A stretch of 64,000 nt of DNA from STC-113 sp964553745 (GTDB lineage Bacteria; Patescibacteriota; Gracilibacteria; BD1-5; UBA2023). Positions within the stretch are counted from its first letter, which is position 1, and each line of letters begins with the position of its first letter. The translations under genes and the position numbers were made by a program. Below the pieces are notes generated by a model, which saw nothing but the letters and a program-made list of their open reading frames with translations, searched no databases and had not been told where the DNA came from. The stretch is from contig CAZKLD010000001.1 in the NCBI GenBank assembly GCA_964553745.1, positions 62,001 to 126,000 on the forward strand, given 5' to 3'. Below, piece by piece: positions 1-8,768 of the stretch.

Positions 1-398
1 GAGAGGTTTTTATTGATCAATCATAATCATTTGATTACATTTTTGAATCAAGAATAGTTCATCCGATACGATCTTCATATCATTTCTGAAATATCGCTCA
101 ATTCTGAGGCCATTTCATAGATTCATCCGTTGATGTCTCACATTGAATCGATCATTGCCTGTCTTTCATATGGGTCATACTCATTTGAATTTATGATGCT
201 GATCATTTCGGCTTTTCTCATATCGACAACATCTTCCAGAATTCGATTAGTATCTTGTCACGTGCTGCATAATTTTTCTAATGCCAGTTCTTGCCGATAC
301 AGATAATCCCTTTCTTCAACTGGAGATATCTCCCTGTTCGATCATGCGAGATGATCCAAAGGCGTTATTATTCATGCTCTGAAAAAATCCTTACTCAT
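1..398 (-). CDS. Hypothetical helical protein, truncated by the window edge
   Basis: The frame starts at an ATG at 398 and is open to the window start under TGA = Gly, giving 132 residues with the C-terminus missing. The start reads MSKDFFRAGITPLDHLAG. The middle is charged and probably helical (ELALEKLC, ILEDVVDMRKAEM), and the visible end is glycine-rich. I recognise no family. It lies downstream of, and on the same strand as, the ADP-ribosyltransferase-like gene and the giant HTH/methyltransferase-like gene, so it probably belongs to the same accessory or phage-like unit. A structural phage protein is possible, but nothing in the sequence proves it. Confidence 0.6.
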
Positions 399-512
399 AT
401 GATGATGATTACTAGATAATTCTTTATGGTTTTGTTATATTTGTTTTAACTGTGCGTATGTTCATTTTTTAATATAATTAAATATATTCAATTGTCAATA
501 TAAGCTTGCTTT

Positions 513-1118
513 CTAATTGGAGAATATGCTCTTAATCTGCGAATCATCAAAGATGGCAATATTCTCTTTTCATTGCTCGGTGAAAAGGATGGCATCGAAT
601 CATAGATCTTTTATAAAATTGAATTGCGGCTCAATCCACCTCCAAGAACCATGCTCAAGCATCATATTCGTCATTCTCACAGCTTCTGGCATATCCTGAG
701 GATCATTTCAGAATTTGCTCAAAAGGACTTTTTCAAATAATAATTGCCTATGTTCGGGTTTTTTGAAATCCCAGGCGTTCTTGTATGATAGTTTTACAGG
801 CCTGACGTTTGGCCTCAATCACATTTCATTGAGTTCGTCGAGGGAGAAATCATTTATTTTTGTATAATCATTTGCGAAATCCTTATCTCGGGTAAAGAAT
901 AGGACTGATGTTTTTGAAACTCAGTTGTCTGCATTCATTTTCGAGACATCGAAATTATCGAATATTTTCGGAGTTCCATGATACCAGATTTCAGATTGGA
1001 AATTATCAGACAGGATAATAGCCGCTCTTGATTTTGCGGTTCATAAAATACTCTCGAGTCAGTTTGATGCTTTCTTGACTTGGTCCGGCTTATGTGAATC
1101 ATTTCCTAAAACATCCAT
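513..1118 (-). CDS. ADP-ribosyltransferase-like protein (ART-PolyVal type)
   Basis: 201 residues under code 25, ending at TAG. The start at 1118 lies 14 nt after the stop of the upstream giant gene, which suggests co-transcription. Around residues 45-57 the sequence reads IWYHGTPKIFDNFDVS, the HGT-x-F-x-x-F signature of ADP-ribosyltransferase-fold domains found in phage 'polyvalent' proteins and toxins. The C-terminus FDAILFTEQ followed by NIAIFDDSQIKSIFS resembles the closing strand of that fold, which usually ends 'fdp.qIks'. Such domains transfer ADP-ribose from NAD to protein or nucleic acid targets. The fold call rests on motifs only, and the catalytic glutamate was not placed with certainty. 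The neighbourhood (HTH, methyltransferase-like, ART) is typical of phage or plasmid counter-defence loci. Confidence 0.6.
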
Positions 1119-1132
1119 GGGTGATAAATTAT

Positions 1133-4100
1133 TTAAACAATGTCAGCCGCTTCTTTTGGCATGAGAATATCTTCTCTGTAATTTGGCCAATTATGCGCTG
1201 CAATAACTTCTTTCAGAAGATTTCATGCTTTGTTTATCCTGCTTATTGTAATCGATTCTTCCATAACTCAATCTAATAGCATTGCGAGCTTGTATTTGTT
1301 CTTGTAATATTTCGGATTTATAACGGCTTGATTATCCTCATTGCAGATTACGAATTTGATCTTCTTCTCATGAAAATGTTTGTTGAATAATCTCATGGAT
1401 CTGAGTGTGAAATCCCTCATATGCCGAGTTTCAAAATAATACTGCTCATCCAATTCTTCAAGCACCATAAAGTCGGCTAACATTGGGGTTCATTTGTTTC
1501 ATCTGTACTTATATGATGCCGAACCCGTAAGGATAAAGCTCTTGAAGATATTGCTGTATATTCTGGAAATCACATTAACTATTATGTCGGTAATGTCGCA
1601 TTTCGATATTGAATTGAGGCTTTTTCTCATTTCAAAAAGATAAGCGAAAAAAAGCCCGGCATCTGTCAGCTTCAGCTCACGCCCAATAGCTTCTCCCAAT
1701 TTCTTGATTGCTTCGCGGTCATATATTTCCTTAAGGATATCACTGAAACGCTCCGGATGATTTTCCATCCTGTACTTCATTATGAAATTTGTGATCTCTT
1801 CCATAAAAAGATGAGTATCCTTAAGCGATGCGTCAGAATTCTCATACATCTCTTCAAAATAAGAGTTCCAGCTGCCTTCATTTATCTGCGAGAGCAGCTT
1901 ATCCATATTGACTTCCATATTCTTCGCTCAGGAAGACAATCTGACGTTGTCTGTGAATCCTTTCCTCTCCCTTCTTCATTGGAAATTAGTCATCAGGATG
2001 GTTTTTTTGGCTCTTTTTATCATTCACAATATCGTTTGGGTATTTTCTCAAGGAGGTCAAAGGAAATCCAGGCTCACGATATCAAAAACGGTTTCTTCCG
2101 ATTCCAAGACTTTTTCAAGCCTTCATATTCTAGTTTGGATTCAGAATTTGGAAGCATTCGACTTGAATTCTTCAATGGCATCCGAATCTCCTCACTCGAC
2201 TCATATTATATTTTCTGGCTTGAATCCAAGTTCCAGATACAAGGGTATTTCCAAACATTTTTTGCCGGGCAAACAGAGGACTTTCATGTTTTTCCTGTCT
2301 TCAATCCCAGTATTCAAATCTATAAAGTCTTTGAGTTTCATTCTCCATTTATTCTTAATCCCATTATCATAATTTATGTGCGCTCAGGTTTTTTCTGACA
2401 AAATTTTACTTGATTTACAAGATACGTCTTTAACGGTTTTTTGGCTTTTTTGTGGAAGATTTTTAGTGTCTTCCACTTCATTCTCGGGCAGATTTATAGT
2501 TTCACGCTTATTTGCAAAAACATTTATGAGAGAATACCAAGTCATGAATGCTGAAATCTCAAGCATGAGCGCTTCGACGTCGATGCTGAGGATGACATTA
2601 TTTCAAGCCATTGCCATGAGTGTGTTCTTTTTGCTTTTTCATATTCCTGTCTTCATATTCCTAAATGTGATTTTCTGGAATCACTTTGGCGTCAATCTAG
2701 CTGCAAATATCTTAAACGTCAACTCAGTCAATAGAGGATATTTTATGCTATACTGCTCAATTTTGAATCACTCAACCTTAAGCATATCAGATATCATGGG
2801 CACATTTCTAGATTGATAAGAATAGCTTTTGTGTTTGGTTATCGTGTTCCCTCAAAGCGTAATATTTCTCATGAAAGTGTAAATCGCTCATTGCATCGAG
2901 TCTTTTGGCTTGTATGGGATTATCTCGCTTAGGGAATCAGCCAGCTGTTCGCATTCACAGACCAAAATCATCCTAAAAGTATGAATATCATTTTTCGGGA
3001 AATCCCCTTCAAGATTCAGGGCTATGGGAACGACATTTTCATAAATATCGCAGATTGTTTTTCTGTGTTCTCCATATTTGGCCGGATAACGCTGCGTTGT
3101 GGAATTTGCAACAAATGCTCAAACCGCAAGTCATAATCTTGCCGAATCTAGATTCATGTCTTTTGCCGGTTTATAATTCTCATTCTTAAAAAGGGTTCCT
3201 CAGCCGAGCATCCTTCCGCTTCAATCATGAATCGATTCCAGATGCTTTAGAGTATCTTGCTTCTTCCATTCTCTTTTTCATTGGAAATTTGTTATGACAA
3301 GAGAGTCCATGCCGTAATTTATCTTCCTTAGTATCTGATCTGCTGATTCGCTCACCGGTCAGAGGAAATCGAGGCTGATTATGTCAAAAATCGTTTCTTC
3401 CGATTCCAAGACTTTTTCAAGTTTTCATAGTCTGAAATTGATTCACAGCCTAAGTGCATTTTCCTCAAATTTCTTGAGGACTTTCGGATCGGCTCTTCAC
3501 TTTACTATTCAAGCTTCGACTCAAACTATATTCTCTGGCAAAAAACCGAGCTCAAGATAAATCGGAATCTCTCTGCACTCGATTCACGGAAGGCAAAGCA
3601 CTTTCATATTCTTGCGATCTTGAACATCTGTATTTTCTGAAATGAACTCTTTAATCTTTTTTCTCCATTCGATTTTAATCGCATTATCATAGTTTATAAG
3701 CGCTCACATTCATTCTCACGAAATCTCAATCTCTTCCTTATCAATCATCTCGTCTGGAAATTTCTCTTTTTGAGCTGGAAATTGCACATTATCCGAAAGT
3801 CAGTTTTCTTCTAATATCTTATCTAAATCATTTTTTTTGAATTCTGGAATCAAATCAATCGCATCTGAGTAAAATGACTCTCTTTGATCGGCATTTCAAA
3901 GTTCATAATCACTTGCGAGTTCTATGATGAAATCAGTTCTCCAATCTTTTTTCATTGCAATATCTGAAGGATTATCAGCAATTGAAGAAATAGGCTCATC
4001 CTTAACGGTTACTGATTTTAGAGTTGAATCTGAGGATGATTCTCATCTATTCTTCCTGATTGTATCCCAAGCTGTTACGGCAGAAATTACCCTGATTCCA

Positions 4101-4708
4101 ACGCGATATCTTCTAGACATTTCTTCTCTTCTCTTCTGCTTATCTGCTGGTGTTATTCAATCTGATACATATTTTCTGATTTCTTCTTTCTGCAAAATAT
4201 CGAGAATGGCATTCGTTGATTTTTCTTTTCTGGCGGAGTCTATAAGCTTGATCGCACCATATATCTTTTGTCTGATAAGAAGCTCAACCGTCCATGCTGA
4301 GACGCTATGGAATTCTGCGATGCATCAAATATGGTTTTCCAAATCTGGAAGCTCTTCAGGGTCTCTAAGGATTTCTCTCATTTCATCTAGTATTTCTGCT
4401 TTTTGGCTATCGCTGAGCTTATCTGTAATTTTCAATGATTGCGGCAAATCGATAATTTCAGACACTTTCGGAGGAACTTCAGTGGCTATTTTCGAGACTT
4501 TTGCAGATTCTGAATTATTATCCCTGATTGTCTGCCAAGCGGTAATTGCGGCTATGGTAGGATAGCTTACTCAGAATAGATCTGCACATTCTCTTCTGCG
4601 TTTCTGTTTTTCTTCTTTTTCTAAAGCTTCCTGTACATAGGCACGGATAAATTCCTTATCTTGCAAAGATAATTCTTGTTTAGCTATTTTTTCTCAAAGC
4701 ACCTGCAT
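1133..4708 (-). CDS. Giant protein: N-terminal HTH repeats plus two tandem methyltransferase-like modules
   Basis: One open frame of 1191 residues under TGA = Gly, from ATG at 4708 to TAA at 1133-1135. Residues ~33-62 (RRRECADLFGVSYPTIAAIT) and ~190-218 (RREEMSRRYRVGIRVISAVT) are similar basic helix-turn-helix units, each followed by AW-x-TIR; a weaker third lies near residue 139. Two homologous modules follow. Module A starts near residue 350 (LINYDNAIKIEWRKK) and module B near residue 790 (HINYDNGIKNKWRMK). Both contain MKVLCLPG, then YLELGF-x-PENI-x-GVE, then LEKVLESEET, then FDI[IV]SLDFLGP, then TNFQG[KR]RE. This looks like the class I SAM-methyltransferase core, with an acidic residue closing strand 2 and SLDFLGP at the motif IV position. 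The C-terminal halves also match weakly (S-x-SY then PM[IL]xD). The function is inferred from fold-like motifs; a DNA- or tRNA-directed enzyme is possible, but the substrate is unknown. Confidence 0.65.
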
Positions 4709-4843
4709 AAATTGAATTTTTGACTTGTTGTAGTTTATTTAACCATAAATTCCGTTTTTTTACAAGATATTGACTAAAATAAAATTTTATTTGTATTTAA
4801 TAAAAAAAATATAATATATCAAGTAATTATCTAAAACAATCTG

Positions 4844-5485
4844 ATGGATCAAAAAAATGGAAATATAAGGAATTCCTGACAGCATGACTGAAGAATTCCC
4901 GAAGAATTCTGCCCCGATGATGATGAGGTGCTTAGATATGCGGTTGAAAAGACAAGAGATAGAGCCTGAGCTTGTATCGATCCTCATGATGAGCCTGTTG
5001 AAAATTTGGATTCTACAGATGAGATAGTCGCAAATTTAAGCGCAGCAAAGGAGGTATTGCCTGAGATGAGAAGGATATACTACCCCTGTTGCCTAAGTGA
5101 TATTTCCCCGAGCAAAGCTTTCATCTGATCGGATGTAATATATGCCGATTTGAATTGATGCGCGATAGATCTCCTGAGGAAAAATGGATTCGATGCATAC
5201 AAGGCTGATGCGAAAAAATTCCATCCTGCAAATATAGATATGGTTATCGTACTCTCTCCTACGATCTCTTCAAAATATTTCATTCCGATTATCAATCAGT
5301 GATGAATGATAATTTGCGATGATTACCATAAGACTGCCCAAGAATTATTCAGAGAAAAAGATTTCAGATGTACGATTTTCATAAGTGGCTGAAAAATCAG
5401 ATTGAGAGGCGAAAGAATATTGTTTGCCGATATTCCGAGGCCTAGGAGTTGAGATGAACTTTATGTATTCAAAAAAATAAAATAA
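4844..5485 (+). CDS. Methyltransferase-fold protein, SAM-dependent class I-like
   Basis: 213 residues with many in-frame TGA (Gly) codons, ending at TAA. Residues ~105-170 read DVIYADLNGCAIDLLRKNGF, then YKADAKKFHPANIDMVIVLS, then GGMIICDDYHKTAQELF. This is the alternating strand/helix order of the second half of a Rossmann-type methyltransferase: acidic end of strand 2, D-A-x-x-F loop, strand 4 MVIVLSP, strand 5 GGMIICDD. No specific substrate family is recognised. It is transcribed divergently from the giant methyltransferase-like gene, with 135 bp of AT-rich DNA between the two starts. It could act in the same accessory system, but this is only proximity. Confidence 0.55.
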
Positions 5486-5561
5486 CATTTTTCTTCAATT
5501 TTTCAATATTTTTCTTAGTCAGATAGATATAATGGAGGATGTTACAATTTACCATCCTCAT

Positions 5562-5909
5562 ATGGATAAACGTGTTTGCAATTACTTTGAATTCAGCATC
5601 CAGTCAGAAAAACTCCATCAGTTCTGAAACCGAAATACCAATGTCTTTGATTTCAGGGCTTATCCCTGAGAAATACCGGACATCATAATCATGAATGAAG
5701 AAATCGTTACTTTCATCTTGGCACAGAATCGTCATGACTTTCACCATATGTGACCTCACCCGTTCTGATGAGCCAGAATCGATGCTCCGATTGCCGCCTT
5801 CGGGATGCCATTTGAGATAGAAGATCTCGTCTTAAGGACAAAAATGTGGATCAGATGAATGCTTGGAAAGAAGGAGAATTGAATCTGGATTCTTGATGAC
5901 AGGTTTTAA
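5562..5909 (+). CDS. Hypothetical protein, 115 aa
   Basis: The ATG at 5562 and TAA at 5907 enclose 115 residues under code 25. The sequence is aromatic- and histidine-rich in the middle (NRHDFHHMGPHPFGGARIDA), then IEDLVLRTKMWIRGMLGKKE. The clustered histidines before GGARIDAP might bind a metal, but I do not recognise the family. It stands alone between a methyltransferase-like gene and serS, with no obvious operon partner. The TGA-for-Gly usage matches the resident genes. Confidence 0.55.
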
Positions 5910-6054
5910 AAAACAGGAAATAATCCCTCTCTAAAATCAAATTTGATTTGTCTTCTCTTATTTTTTTTATAAAATAAGCCCAAATCCACTTATAAAATCG
6001 ATAAATCAAAAACTGATTTAGATTTTTTTGGCTTTAAATGATTAATTATAAAAA

Positions 6055-7371
6055 ATGTTAGATATAAGATTCATTCGCGAGAATGCTGAAAAGGTTAAGC
6101 TTGCCGCTGCGCAGAAAAACCTGAAAGTCGATATAGACCTGCTCATTTCAATCGATGACGAAAGAAGAGTTCTGCTTCAGCAGATTGAAGTCCTGAGGAC
6201 AAAAAGAAATGAGATCGCTCAATTGGCAAAATCATGAAAGCCTACCCCTGAAGCCATAGAAGAAGGAAAGAAAATCAAAGATGAAATTGCACTGCTCGAA
6301 AGCAAATTGACTGAAGTCGAGTGAGCATATATGGATCTCATGGTAAAAGTTCCGACGATCCCCTCTTCGGATACTCCGATCTGAAAACATGAAGATGAAA
6401 ATGTGGAAATCTATAAATGGTGAGAAATCAAGAAATTCGATTTCACTCCGAAGAATCATATAGAGCTCGCAGAATCCCTTGATATCGTGGATTTCGAAAA
6501 ATGAGTGAAGACTGCAGGATTCAGAGGTTATTATCTTAAGAATGAATGAGCGCTCTTGGTCATGGCTATGATGAATTATGCTCTGAATAAAGTTTCTTCA
6601 AAATGATTCAAGCCATTCATCCCACCGACTCTCATCAAAGAATTCGCACTTTTCTGAAGCGGATACTTCAAATGAAAAGAATATAATCAGGAAATAGATG
6701 AGATATATCAAGTTGCGACAACAGATAAAGAAGTCGACTGAAAGGAGAGCAAAGAAAAGAAATTCCTCATAGGTACGGCTGAGCCGTCGCTTCTGGCTTA
6801 TTATGCCGGAGAAACACTTAAGGAAGAGGATCTCCCTATTAGGATGAGCGGTTACTCGCCTTGCTACAGAAGTGAAATCTGAAGCTACGGTAAAGACACG
6901 AAATGACTTTACAGAGTTCATGAATTCATGAAAATAGAACAAGTGGTCATCTGCAAGGCTGACGTCGAAGAATCAGACAAACTGCACCATGAAATGCTAG
7001 AAATCTCAAAATGACTTCATGAAGATCTCGGTCTTCCATATAGGGTTCTGTCAATCTGCACATGAGACATGTGAACCGGTAAGTACAAGCAATTCGATCT
7101 TGAGGCTTGGATGCCTGGAATGGACAGATACGGAGAAACAGGTTCTGCTTCGAATTTCCTAGATTGGCAATCAAGAAGGCTGAATACGAAATATATCGAT
7201 AAGGACGGCAATAGGCAATTCGTATATATGCTGAATGACACTGCCCTTCCTTCTGTTAGGCCGCTTATCGCTATTCTCGAGAATTATCAGCAAGCTGACT
7301 GAAGTGTGATTGTACCAGAAGTCTTGAGGCCATTCATGGGATGAATAAGCATGATTTCTCCAAAGAAATAA
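6055..7371 (+). CDS. serS: Seryl-tRNA synthetase
   Basis: 438 residues, close to the usual bacterial length (~425-430). The start MLDIRFIRENAEKV is typical, and residues ~30-100 form the tRNA-binding coiled-coil arm (DDERRVLLQQIEVLRTKRNE). The class II motifs are visible: motif 2 CYRSEIGSYGKDTKGLYRVH then EFMKIEQ, and motif 3 SASNFLDWQSRRLN; the C-terminus NDTALPSVRPLIAILENYQ is characteristic. The gene charges tRNA-Ser in the cytoplasm, and also tRNA-Sec in organisms that make selenocysteine. Many conserved glycines are TGA (for example the motif 2 ones), so this gene alone establishes UGA = Gly here. The leader is A-rich with no Shine-Dalgarno motif. It is monocistronic with a strong terminator just downstream. 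Confidence 0.98.
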
Positions 7372-7393
7372 TCACATAGAAAAAGTCAAAAAA

Positions 7394-7419
7394 CCCCTCC
7401 GGATTCCGGAGGGGTTTTT
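7394..7419 (+). terminator. Rho-independent terminator of serS
   Basis: The inverted repeat CCCCTCCGG / CCGGAGGGG with an ATT loop is followed by TTTTT, 23 bp after the serS stop. Confidence 0.93.
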
Positions 7420-7533
7420 ATATTTTAGATTCTTCATATGAAATTCACACAAATAACACTGCGTATTCGCATTAAGGGAATTGAATAAAATGCGAATCAT
7501 GCTAAAATCGTTCCAGTATCAATAACGCATAAA

Positions 7534-7965
7534 ATGGATAAAGTAGAGATGGGCGAGCCCGAAATAATAAAAGCAGATGAAGACATAAAGGTTCTTTTTG
7601 TGAAAGCCGCATCATTCCCAGACTGAATCATGGATGCTTACAGGAAACTCCATAGTCTGGTTCAGGTTTGAGACGACAGGCGAGTTTTCTGAATATCATT
7701 TCCTGAAAATGGGGCCATAGGATATAGGGCTGCTGCATAGGAAAAATATCCCTGAGAAGCAGAAAAGCTCAATCTGGAAACCTTCATCATCAGGAAAGGC
7801 AGATATATTTCTGTAAATATCAAGAATTACATGACGGAAATGGAGAGCATATGAAGAGTATTCAATATGCTTCTTGAAAATACAGCAAAAGATCCTGATT
7901 GATATTGTCTCGAATGGTATTTGAGCAAAAATGAAGTCAGATGCATGGTGCCTTTGAAAGGATAA
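7534..7965 (+). pseudogene. Small-molecule-binding (GyrI/AraC-effector-like) protein with an in-frame TAG
   Basis: The frame runs from ATG 7534 to TAA 7965 (144 codons) but contains one TAG at 7738-7740, between GYRAAA and EKYPGEAEKL. TAG is a true stop in this code. On both sides the protein looks continuous: IKVLFVKAASFPDG and HSLVQVGDDRRVFGISFPE before it, IIRKGRYISVNIKNY and GYCLEWYLSKNEVRCMVPL after it. The ISFPENG... then C-L-E-W-Y...VRCMVPL pattern resembles GyrI-like effector-binding proteins. Either a CAG/GAG-to-TAG mutation killed the gene, or the base is a sequencing error. The next gene (VOC protein) follows by 25 bp, so they may share a transcript. Confidence 0.6.
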
Positions 7966-7990
7966 ATTTTATAAATAATAAAATCATATT

Positions 7991-8485
7991 ATGCAAACAA
8001 TATTCAGTGACCAGAAAATCACACCATTCCTTTGGTATGATGATAAGGCAGAAGAAGCTATAAATTTCTATATTTCTTTATTTAAAGATTCCAGGATATT
8101 GACGATAAGCCGATATTGAGATGCAATGCCGGAGATGAAATGAAAAGTGATGACTGCTGTATTCGAGCTCGCATGACAGAAATTCATGGCGATAGACGGC
8201 TGACCTTTCTTCAGATTCACAGAAGCGATATCTCTGTTCGTAGATTGCGAGAGTCAGGAAGAAGTGGATTACTTATGGGAGAAGCTGTCAGAAGGATGAG
8301 AAAAAAGCCAATGCTGATGGCTTAAGGATAAATATTGACTTTCTTGGCAGATAATTCCCAGACTGCTGTGAGAGCTGATGTGAGATCCTGATGCGGAAAA
8401 ATCAACCAGAGTCATGCAGGCGATGCTGAAGATGACAAAAATCGAATCGGATATCTTGAAATTAGCTTATGACAATAAGCTTTAA
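7991..8485 (+). CDS. PhnB-like VOC (glyoxalase/3-demethylubiquinone MT-like) protein
   Basis: 164 residues under code 25. The N-terminus QKITPFLWYDDKAEEAINFY then ISLFKDSRI is the hallmark of the PhnB / '3-demethylubiquinone-9 methyltransferase' branch of the vicinal-oxygen-chelate fold, which usually reads 'PcLwFdg.AeeAa.fY'. It continues with VMTAVFELAGQKFMAIDGG, FRFTEAISLFVDCESQEEVD and GWLKDKYGLSWQIIP, all conserved in the family. Despite the annotation name, most members have no proven enzyme activity; some bind metals or small molecules. Length is as expected. In the standard code this gene is shredded into short frames, so an annotator not using code 25 would miss it. Confidence 0.9.
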
Positions 8486-8547
8486 TATTCCATTTGCGGA
8501 TAACGTATTTTGGAGTACAATGAAACTATATTTCCAACAACAAATTT

Positions 8548-8766
8548 ATGACAAGCAAGAAGACTGACGAAGAATCAAATCAAGAAAATATCGAGAAGGA
8601 AATCCAAGCAGAAGAAGAAAAACCAAAAGGTTTTTCTATGCAGAGTGTTCAGAAACCAAGAAATCCCGCAACTTTCAAAGATGCGAATACGTTTTCAAAA
8701 TGATTCAAATGAGTTTCTTTCGACAGCAAACACAGAGCTGGAAGATGAGCTAGCAGATGAAGATAA
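8548..8766 (+). CDS. Small basic RG-tailed protein
   Basis: 72 residues: an acidic, glutamate-rich N-terminal third (EEEKPKGF) followed by a basic tail ending GRGASRGR, with glycines encoded by TGA. Such acidic-to-RG-rich proteins often contact RNA, but no family is recognised. The gene abuts the converging DUF58-transglutaminase gene, with 2 bp between the two stops. Coding status is supported by in-frame TGA only where Gly is plausible and by a proper TAA stop. Confidence 0.55.
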
Positions 8767-8768
8767 TA

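Noticed and set aside
1757..2398. 213-aa plus-strand open frame
   Set aside because: Antisense to the giant minus-strand gene, whose module repeats are conserved; composition fits a shadow.
6055..7371. serS as a pseudogene with many in-frame TGA
   Set aside because: TGA occurs only at conserved Gly positions and in many other full-length genes; code 25 explains it.
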